Assembly (NCBI RefSeq): GCF_031458115.1
Contig: NZ_JAVDXV010000007.1
Span: 186,001-250,000, forward strand
Source: Pelomonas asaccharophilus_A
GTDB taxonomy: Bacteria; Pseudomonadota; Gammaproteobacteria; Burkholderiales; Burkholderiaceae_C
DNA length: 64,000 nucleotides
Reading direction: 5' to 3'
Part shown: piece by piece, positions 52,550 to 58,732 of the stretch
Layout of the letters: every line of letters begins with the position of its first letter
Numbering within the stretch: position 1 is the first letter of the stretch
Program-made: the position numbers and the translations under genes
Notes under the pieces: model-generated
Seen by the model: the letters and a program-made list of their open reading frames with translations, nothing else
Database searches by the model: none
What the model was told of the DNA's origin: nothing

Positions 52550-53468
52550 GTTGCTCGGGCGGGGCTTGCAGCAGGGTCTTGAAATAGTAGCCAACCATGC
52601 CGTTGACGCGGGCATCGCCTGCATCGTCCAGCCAGGGCCGGGCGTGCGAGCGCCAGGCCGCCGCGCAGGCGGCGGGATGCAGGCCCTGGTCGGCGCAGTC
52701 CAGCAGCGCGTCGAAACCGCCACGCCAGCGCTCGAAGTCCGCGCGGCTCATCACCGGGCCGTGGCCTGGCACCAACCGCGTGAACGGCTGGGCCGACAGG
52801 CGCCGCAAGGCCTCGCGCCAGGCCGGCGGGCAGGCGGTGTCCAGAAAGGGCACGGGCAGCGTGACGAGGTCGCCCGCGGCCAGCGTGCCGCTGGCCTCGT
52901 CCAGCACCCAGAGGTCACCGCCACTGACGGCGCTCTCGACGCCCACGCGCAGCCGGCGACCGACGATCGCGAGCGACGATGCGGCGCGGATCTCGCGATC
53001 GGGGTTCAACGCGTCGGCACGATTCAGCAGGTCCAGGTCCACCTGCATGACAGCGGCCTGCGCGGGTGGTGCGGTGGGGATGCCCGCCACCAGCTGCTGG
53101 CGGTAGCGGTCCAGCCAACCGCCGTTGGCCAAGGCCTGGCCCACGGCCGGCGAGGCCCAGACCTGCAGGCCGGGCAACCGCTCGCGCAGCCACGCGTTGC
53201 CGCCCAGGTGGTCCAGATGCCAGTGCGTGTTCAGCGCCGCCGTCACCTGGCCGCCGGCCGCTGCCAGCGCCGCCTCGGTGTGGGCGCGATGGCGGCCGCT
53301 GTCGATCAGCAACCAGCCATCACCCTCGCCCTTCAGCAGCACGCTGTTGCCATCGGGCTGGCGGCCGGATTCGAAGCCGCCGGACAGCAGCACGACGCCG
53401 GGCGCCAGCGTCTGCTGGGCCTGGGCCGCGCCGCACAACAGGCTGAGTGTGAGCAGCAGGACACGCAT
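52524..53468 (-). CDS. Secreted metallo-beta-lactamase-fold hydrolase
   Basis: A 314-residue protein with a signal peptide (MRVLLLTLSLLCGAAQAQ) and the MBL zinc motif H82-x-H84-x-D86-H87 (NTHWHLDHLGGN), followed by a later H in VPGHGPVMSR. The fold resembles quinoprotein-relay or SoxH-like MBL proteins found in betaproteobacteria, rather than true carbapenemases. Zinc-hydrolase activity in the periplasm is expected; substrate unknown. It lies 44 bp downstream of dusA. Confidence 0.86.
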   Translation of the reverse strand: MRVLLLTLSLLCGAAQAQQTLAPGVVLLSGGFESGRQPDGNSVLLKGEGDGWLLIDSGRHRAHTEAALAAAGGQVTAALNTHWHLDHLGGNAWLRERLPGLQVWASPAVGQALANGGWLDRYRQQLVAGIPTAPPAQAAVMQVDLDLLNRADALNPDREIRAASSLAIVGRRLRVGVESAVSGGDLWVLDEASGTLAAGDLVTLPVPFLDTACPPAWREALRRLSAQPFTRLVPGHGPVMSRADFERWRGGFDALLDCADQGLHPAACAAAWRSHARPWLDDAGDARVNGMVGYYFKTLLQAPPEQRERFCRRP

Positions 53469-53512
53469 GCCGCCATGCTCGCGGATACCGGCGCTGCGGC
53501 CGGTCGTCATGC

Positions 53513-54550
53513 TCAGGCGGCGACCGCGAGGCCCGACAAGCGCGCGGCCGTGGCCTGAGCGGCGACTTCGCGTGGCGGCAGCGTCTTCAGCCGATGGTCG
53601 CTCCACACCTGGCGCCAGCGGCGAGCGCCCGGCGTGCCGTTCCACAGGCCCAGCGCATGGCGCATCGCATGCGGCCACGAGCGGCCGGCGGCATGCAGAC
53701 GGTCCAGATAGTCCAGCCAGGCCTCCTCGACCTGCTCGCGGCTGTTGGCGGGGTCGGCGGCGCCGAAGAAGCGCGAGTCCCACTGCGCCATGCTCCAGGG
53801 CTCGTGATAGGCCTCGCGGCCGATCATGACGCCGTCGACGACCTGCAGCTGCTCGGCGATCTCGTCGGACGTCTTCAGCCCGCCGTTGATCGCGATGGTC
53901 AGCTGCGGGAACTCGCGCTTGAGCTGAGCGACCAACTCATAGCGCAGCGGCGGAATCTCACGGTTCTCCTTGGGCGACAGGCCTTGCAGCCACGCGTTGC
54001 GGGCGTGCACGACGAAGACCTCGCAGCCGGCCGCGGCCACGGTGCCGACAAAGTCGCGCACGAACTCGTAGCTCTCGATCTTGTCGATGCCGATGCGGTG
54101 CTTGACCGTGACCGGCAGCATCGTCGCGTCGCGCATGGCCTTCACGCAGTCGGCCACCAGTTGCGGCTCGGCCATCAGACAGGCACCGAACGCGCCCTTC
54201 TGCACGCGCGGGCTGGGGCAGCCGCAGTTCAGGTTGACCTCGTCATAGCCCCAGCGCTCGGCCAGCTTCGCGCAGGCCGCCAGGTCGGTGGGCTCGCTGC
54301 CCCCCAGTTGCAGCGCGACCGGATGCTCCTGGTCGTTGAAGTCCAGATGTCGCGGCTGGTCGCCATGCAGCAACGCGCCGGTGGTCACCATCTCGGTGTA
54401 CAGCAGCGTGTGGCGCGTGATGAGGCGGTGCAGGTAGCGGCAATGGCTGTCGGTCCAATCCATCATCGGGGCTACGCTCAAACGCCACCCGCCATGAGAA
54501 CTCGTTTTCTCTATGAAAACAGGGTCTCTTCCCTGTGTCTGATTCGGCAT
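53513..54550 (-). CDS. dusA: tRNA-dihydrouridine synthase A
   Basis: The 345-residue enzyme matches DusA: LSVAPMMDWTDSHCRYLHRL, LLYTEMVTTGALLHGD, NLNCGCPSPRVQKGAFGACLM, PVTVKHRIGID, ARNAWLQGLSPKENREIPPL and VDGVMIGREAYHEPW. It reduces specific D-loop uridines in tRNA using FMN and NADPH. The first 20 or so residues come from lower-GC DNA adjacent to an integrase (54490-54550). So the native 5' end seems to have been replaced by island sequence, and the natural start may differ. Confidence 0.95.
   Translation of the reverse strand: MPNQTQGRDPVFIEKTSSHGGWRLSVAPMMDWTDSHCRYLHRLITRHTLLYTEMVTTGALLHGDQPRHLDFNDQEHPVALQLGGSEPTDLAACAKLAERWGYDEVNLNCGCPSPRVQKGAFGACLMAEPQLVADCVKAMRDATMLPVTVKHRIGIDKIESYEFVRDFVGTVAAAGCEVFVVHARNAWLQGLSPKENREIPPLRYELVAQLKREFPQLTIAINGGLKTSDEIAEQLQVVDGVMIGREAYHEPWSMAQWDSRFFGAADPANSREQVEEAWLDYLDRLHAAGRSWPHAMRHALGLWNGTPGARRWRQVWSDHRLKTLPPREVAAQATAARLSGLAVAA
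54519..54536 (-). promoter_or_regulatory. Terminator-like hairpin within the dusA 5' coding end
   Basis: On the minus strand ACAGGG pairs with CCCTGT (6 bp, 6-nt loop) and is followed by TTTTC. It lies 15-32 bases after the assumed dusA start codon, in the island-derived DNA. Confidence 0.4.
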
Positions 54551-54584
54551 CGTTTCGGTCCGTTTTGGATCGTTTTTTCGACCC

Positions 54585-54627
54585 CGGTGCTACATTCGGT
54601 GCTACAAGAACTCTCTGTAGCACCGAA
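54585..54627 (+). promoter_or_regulatory. Three CGGTGCTACA motifs upstream of the integrase start
   Basis: CGGTGCTACA occurs at 54585-54594 and 54597-54606 in direct orientation, and inverted at 54616-54625. The second and third extend to perfect 12-bp arms (54595-54606/54616-54627) around a 9-nt loop, ending 2 bp before the integrase ATG. No Shine-Dalgarno sequence is visible there. The layout suggests integrase arm-type sites or an autoregulatory operator/hairpin. Confidence 0.6.
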
Positions 54628-54629
54628 CT

Positions 54630-55709
54630 ATGGGCACGATTGTCCCACGCAAGCGCGCCGATGGCTCTGTCGGCTACACCGCTCAGATCCGCATCAAACG
54701 AGGCGGGAGAGTCGTCCACAGCGAGGCAGAGACCTTCGAACGGGACGCGGCGGCCAGGGCCTGGATGAAGAAGCGAGAGGCTGAACTTGCTCAACCCGGC
54801 GCTCTAGATCCCAAGCCGGAGATCAAGGATCCATTGCTGTCCGAGATCATCACCCAGTACAACACGGAGAAGCTCAAGGAACACGGCAAGACAAAGACCC
54901 AAGTTCTGAAGACCATTCAGGAGTCCCGGCTGGGAGGGCTTCGGGGCTCGCAGATCGGAAGCAAGGAGCTGGTCGAGTGGGTCCGGGATGAGCTCGACGC
55001 TACGCCCCAAACCAGGGGCAACTACGTGGCCCACCTGTCTTCGGTATTCGTGGTGACCAGACCGGCCTGGGGCTACCCGCTGGATCCCCAGGCAATGAGC
55101 GATGCCAAGATCGTGATGAAGAAGCTGGGCCTGATCTCTAGATCGAAGGAACGCAACCGACGCCCCACCCTCGCCGAGCTCGACAAGATCATGGCGCACT
55201 ACGAAGCCATGCAAAAGCGCGGCCGTGCGATCGTCCCCATGAACCACATCATCCTCTTCGCCATCTTCTCGACCAGACGACAGGAAGAGATCACCCGAAT
55301 CGCTGGCGCAGACCTCGATGCCGATCACAAAGAGGTGATCGTCAGGGACATGAAGAACCCAGGCGAGAAGATTGGAAACGACGTCCGCACAACTCTCACA
55401 CCCGAGGCCCTTCGGCTGATTCAGTTGCAGCCAGAAACCAAAGGATCTATCTGGCCCTACAACGCTGAATCGATCAGCACCTCATTTCGTAAGGCCTGTG
55501 ATTTCCTCGGCATCGAAGATTTGCATTTCCACGACCTCCGACATGACGGCATAAGCCGGTTGTTCGAGCTGGGTTGGAACATCCCCCAAGTCGCCCAGGT
55601 ATCTGGCCATAAGTCCTGGAGTTCGCTGAAGAGGTACACCCACATCAGACAGTCAGGCGACAAGTACGCCGGATGGAGCTGGCGGACCAAGATACTCGAC
55701 TCAGACTAG
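54630..55709 (+). CDS. Tyrosine-type site-specific integrase (dusA-associated)
   Basis: The 359-residue recombinase has an N-terminal SAM-like arm domain and a complete catalytic set: R216 (FSTRRQEE), H301-x-x-R304 (FHDLRHD), H327 (SGHKSW) and nucleophile Y336 (LKRYTHI). It is therefore probably still active. Its position against dusA fits integrases that target that gene. Codon use is less GC-rich than in the neighbours. It has no visible ribosome site; the start codon follows the inverted repeat described above. Confidence 0.93.
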   Translation: MGTIVPRKRADGSVGYTAQIRIKRGGRVVHSEAETFERDAAARAWMKKREAELAQPGALDPKPEIKDPLLSEIITQYNTEKLKEHGKTKTQVLKTIQESRLGGLRGSQIGSKELVEWVRDELDATPQTRGNYVAHLSSVFVVTRPAWGYPLDPQAMSDAKIVMKKLGLISRSKERNRRPTLAELDKIMAHYEAMQKRGRAIVPMNHIILFAIFSTRRQEEITRIAGADLDADHKEVIVRDMKNPGEKIGNDVRTTLTPEALRLIQLQPETKGSIWPYNAESISTSFRKACDFLGIEDLHFHDLRHDGISRLFELGWNIPQVAQVSGHKSWSSLKRYTHIRQSGDKYAGWSWRTKILDSD

Positions 55710-55898
55710 ATCGGAGTGGTGGGCTGAACAGCGGACTTGCTTGTTCGCCAGAACCGTGGGCAACTCTGTTGATAACCACTGGCGACACACGCTAAGCCGT
55801 TGTCACATAACGGCTGCAGACAACGTGCCCAGGAAAGTAGCAGCTTTCGCCTGCTCTGATCGGCCAGCACGTCATTGCCGCCGATTTGGGGCACAAGC

Positions 55899-56249
55899 TC
55901 AGCCGGCTAGCAAATCGGCCGCCTTGTTCCCCAGCTCAAATGCAAGCAGCACCGCTGCCTTCGTGCCCATATCAGCACGCCCCATCGCCACGTAGTTGTT
56001 TGCTGCACGCAATTGCATCCTGAGCATTGCCGCGGCCTCGGCAACCTGCACCGGGTCGCGCTCCAATGCCACAGCCATGTGCAACACCTGCGCCCATCGG
56101 TCGGACTCGCTCAGGTAAGCACGTAATTGTCGCTGCCAGGGCTTGGCAGAAGGCAGAGACTTCCGCACTGCCTGGAGCAGTTCCGCAAGGTCTTTGAGGA
56201 CTTTGCCTGAAGCCGGTACCTTTGCAGTCATGGCCCTCGATTGCTCCAT
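55899..56249 (-). CDS. Small hypothetical protein of the island remnant
   Basis: An ORF of 116 residues from ATG 56249 (other starts: TTG 56258, ATG 56231). The product is alpha-helical by inspection, rich in Ala, Leu and Lys/Arg, with DLAELLQAVRKSLPSAKPWQ and DPVQVAEAAAMLRMQLRAANNY. I see no signal peptide, membrane helix or known motif. A GAGG-type ribosome site precedes both ATGs. It is the only other gene left beside the integrase and may be cargo of the former island; I cannot assign a function. Confidence 0.5.
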   Translation of the reverse strand: MEQSRAMTAKVPASGKVLKDLAELLQAVRKSLPSAKPWQRQLRAYLSESDRWAQVLHMAVALERDPVQVAEAAAMLRMQLRAANNYVAMGRADMGTKAAVLLAFELGNKAADLLAG

Positions 56250-56258
56250 TGGCCTCAA

Positions 56259-56601
56259 TTCTCGCGCGCGAATGTGACCTAATCCAACAACATGGTCAGG
56301 CGGACGCTAACAGCCGCAACGCCAGCCGTTTGCTCATCTTGCAAAGCTATCAATAGCTGTGTTGAGTTCTGCCGATCCTTCGCCGAGTCGGCGCCAAGCA
56401 CATACGAAGTTTGTTTGTCAGTTCGTCAATGGAGCAGTCCGGAGCAACCCCGACAGGACATTCCCGCAGGTGGCACAGCGACGCAAGTTTGCGTCGCGCC
56501 AAGGCAAGTCGGCCCCTACCGCGCCGCCGCCCCCGTCAATACCGTGCGCCCAGGGTTTGAGGCCAGCCATACCGGCGCCACCCGCTCCGTTCGGAGACCG
56601 C
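56259..56601. other. 343-bp non-coding stretch upstream of the first cyanophycinase gene
   Basis: No gene is supported here. GC content rises from the island side to the core side. Two dyads are visible: AGCTAT/ATAGCT at 56345-56358, and the palindrome at 56478-56497. I find no clear -35/-10 pair, attachment site or terminator. Confidence 0.5.
56478..56497. promoter_or_regulatory. 20-bp near-perfect palindrome, possible operator
   Basis: GCGACGCAA (56478-56486) and TTGCGTCGC (56489-56497) are perfect 9-bp inverted arms separated by GT, 105 bp before the start of the first cyanophycinase gene. Size and spacing fit a dimeric repressor site. Confidence 0.4.
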
Positions 56602-57966
56602 ATGAGAAGCATCTTCATGAAGGCCGTGTTGACGTGCCTGCTGTCCAGCGCCGCGTTGGCGCCCGCCACGGCCGGCAAGCTGTTCCTGTCGGGTGGCGCC
56701 TACGAGGACGCAAACACCGACCTCTTCGTCAACGGCCTGCGCAAGGCCACGGGCCGCGATCCCAATTTCACGCCCAACATCAACAGCATCAGCAACTGCG
56801 GCACCAACTGGACCACGACGCTGTGCCCGCGCATCGCCGTCATCACGGCCTCCAAGGAGAACTACGCGACGGGGCTGGACGCCTTCAACAACGACATCCC
56901 GGCCAGCGGCTCGTCACCGCTGAAGCGGGGCTACTACAACCTCTTCCAGACTCACGGCTTCAGCCCCAAGCACATCACCGCCCACGTCGACAACTACAGC
57001 GTCCACAGCAGCGCCAGCACCACGCAGGGCCAGGCCAACATCGCCCTCATCAACCAGGCCGACGCGGTCTGGATCGTCGGCGGCGACCAGGCCAAGGTCA
57101 TCCGCACGCTGCTGACCGACAGCGGCGCCGACTCCGGTTTGGCCGCCGCGCTGCGCGCCCGTTGGAGCAACGGCAACGGCAGCATCGTCATCGCGGGCGA
57201 CTCGGCCGGCAACCATGCGCTGAACGTGCAGATGCATGCGGGCGGCGTCAGCTACGGCTATCTGTACTACGGCGCCGACCTGCCCGACACGCCGGTCACC
57301 GGCTGGCAGACGCTGGGCGACACGCGCGACGGCCTGGCCGCGCTGCGCTACCTGGAGAACGGCGCCACGATGAAGGGCCTGGGCTTCCTGCCCGCCGGCA
57401 TCCTCAGCGACACGCATTTCGACAGCCGCTCCGGTCGCCTGGGCCGCCTGGCCGCGGCGCTGCGCGACCTGTCGGTGGCGCAGGGCTTTGGCGTCGACGA
57501 GAACACCGGCGTCGTCGTGGACACGTCGGCGCAGACCGCCACGGTCTACGGCGCCAACCGGCTGCTCGTCGTCGACACGGCCAACGCCAGCGTGCAGGCG
57601 GGCACCTTCTACAAGGTCAACGGCCTGCGCGTGAGCCTGCTGACGCCGGGCGACAAGTACAACTACGCCAGCAAGGTCGTCACCAGCACCAAGAGCGCGA
57701 TCGGCACGGCCTACTACTACGGCAGCGCCTACAACTCGGCCGACATCTTCGCGGCGCTGGAGACCTCCAAGTCGCTGACCCGCGTGGTCGACCAGGCGCC
57801 CACGGTCAACATCGGCACGGCTCCCGTGCCCGTCTACAGCAGCGGCCCCGCCTACCCCGGTGGCGCGCCGGTCATCCGGCTTCGCTTCACGCGCGATGCC
57901 AGCAGCAAGGGCTACTACAGCGGCGGCAAGTACACCGTCGACAAGGTCAAGGTCGACATCTACTGA
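56602..57966 (+). CDS. Secreted cyanophycinase-family peptidase (S51)
   Basis: A 454-residue protein with a signal peptide (MRSIFMKAVLTCLLSSAALAPATA) and the S51 fold: KLFLSGGAYEDANTDLF, IAVITASKENY, WIVGGDQAKVIRTLL, the nucleophile S201 in IAGDSAGNHALN, and GLGFLPAGILSDTHFDSRSGRLGRLA with the catalytic-type D-x-H-F. Extracellular cyanophycinases (CphE) cut the beta-Asp-Arg backbone of cyanophycin to dipeptides. It is longer than intracellular CphB, with a C-terminal beta-rich extension of about 90 residues. A second member lies at 61760. Confidence 0.85.
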   Translation: MRSIFMKAVLTCLLSSAALAPATAGKLFLSGGAYEDANTDLFVNGLRKATGRDPNFTPNINSISNCGTNWTTTLCPRIAVITASKENYATGLDAFNNDIPASGSSPLKRGYYNLFQTHGFSPKHITAHVDNYSVHSSASTTQGQANIALINQADAVWIVGGDQAKVIRTLLTDSGADSGLAAALRARWSNGNGSIVIAGDSAGNHALNVQMHAGGVSYGYLYYGADLPDTPVTGWQTLGDTRDGLAALRYLENGATMKGLGFLPAGILSDTHFDSRSGRLGRLAAALRDLSVAQGFGVDENTGVVVDTSAQTATVYGANRLLVVDTANASVQAGTFYKVNGLRVSLLTPGDKYNYASKVVTSTKSAIGTAYYYGSAYNSADIFAALETSKSLTRVVDQAPTVNIGTAPVPVYSSGPAYPGGAPVIRLRFTRDASSKGYYSGGKYTVDKVKVDIY

Positions 57967-57992
57967 GCACCGGGCGGCGCTAGCATCCCCGC

Positions 57993-58682
57993 ATGCGCCG
58001 CCTGATCCTCGCTGCCCTGCTGTCGGTCTGCGCATGCCCGGCGCTGGCCGACACGCGGCCACTGCGGGTGGTGTTGTTCGACATTGCCCCCTATGCCAGC
58101 CAGATCGACGGCAAGCCGCAAGGCCTGTACGTGGACTGGCTGCGCGGCTTTCTGGGCCCGCTGGGCTTGCAGGCCGAGTTCCAGCTCCGGCCCTTCGCCC
58201 GCATTGCGCCAACGCTGGAGCAGCGTGAGGCCGACCTGACCATCAGCTTCGCGACCGACACGCTATGGCAGGCCGCCCTGCCCCTGGGCCCGGTGCCGCG
58301 CGTCGATTCCGTCGTAGTGACGCGCACCGGCTGGCCGTCGGGCAAGCTCGAGAGCCTGCAGGGCGCGTCGCTGGGACGTGCCCGGGGCGGTTGCCTCGAT
58401 CTTGCCGAACGACCCGAGCTGCACCTGCGCTGGACCGAGATCAACGGCTTCGACAAGGCTCTACGCATGCTCGAACTTGGCCGGCTGGACGGCGTCTGCC
58501 AGACGCGCGACGTGCTGCGTCACCAACTGCCGCTGCTGGGCATGAACCGCGCGCAGCTGGGGCCAGAGATCGTCGTGGGCCATCGTGTCGCACAGCTGTT
58601 CGCCCGCAAGACGCTGGAGCCGGCGCTGCTGGCCCAGCTGCAGGCCGCACTCGCCCAGCGTTCACCGATGCAGCGCGACTAG
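57993..58682 (+). CDS. Periplasmic amino-acid-type substrate-binding protein
   Basis: A 229-residue exported protein (signal ending ACPALA) with an SBP_bac_3-like fold: LRVVLFDIAPYASQIDGKPQGLYVDWLRGFLG, LRPFARIAPTLEQREADLTISFATD, and FDKALRMLELGRLDGVCQTRDVL. It starts 26 bp after the cyanophycinase stop, so the two are probably cotranscribed. It may bind arginine, aspartate or the dipeptide released from cyanophycin; this is inference. There is no permease gene next to it. Confidence 0.82.
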   Translation: MRRLILAALLSVCACPALADTRPLRVVLFDIAPYASQIDGKPQGLYVDWLRGFLGPLGLQAEFQLRPFARIAPTLEQREADLTISFATDTLWQAALPLGPVPRVDSVVVTRTGWPSGKLESLQGASLGRARGGCLDLAERPELHLRWTEINGFDKALRMLELGRLDGVCQTRDVLRHQLPLLGMNRAQLGPEIVVGHRVAQLFARKTLEPALLAQLQAALAQRSPMQRD

Positions 58683-58684
58683 AA

Positions 58685-58716
58685 AAGGCGCTGCCCACCG
58701 GAGCGGACAGCGCCTT
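58685..58716. terminator. Terminator hairpin between convergent genes
   Basis: A 9-bp stem (58685-58693/58708-58716) with a 14-nt loop lies between the binding-protein gene and the TonB receptor gene. On the minus strand it is followed by TTCT, so it best fits termination of the receptor transcript. Confidence 0.65.
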
Positions 58717-58732
58717 CATAGCGAAGCGGGCG

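Larger units (their letters stand above)
54490..56300. mobile_element. Remnant of a dusA-integrated genomic island
   Basis: A tyrosine integrase sits directly upstream of dusA and points away from it. The DNA from about 54490 to 56300 has a visibly lower GC content than both sides. dusA-specific integrases with islands inserted at the gene's 5' end are known. Here only int and one short ORF remain. I see no matching right attachment site, and the 55710-55898 stretch holds no gene I can recognise. Confidence 0.65.

Noticed and set aside
54585..54627. Short repeated CGGTGCTACA units as a CRISPR array
   Set aside because: Only three 10-bp units, one inverted, spaced 2 and 9 bp apart, next to an integrase; no cas genes.
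56259..56601. Right attachment site of the dusA island
   Set aside because: I looked for a second copy of the dusA 5' sequence around the APMMDWTD codons (54450-54475) and did not find one here.
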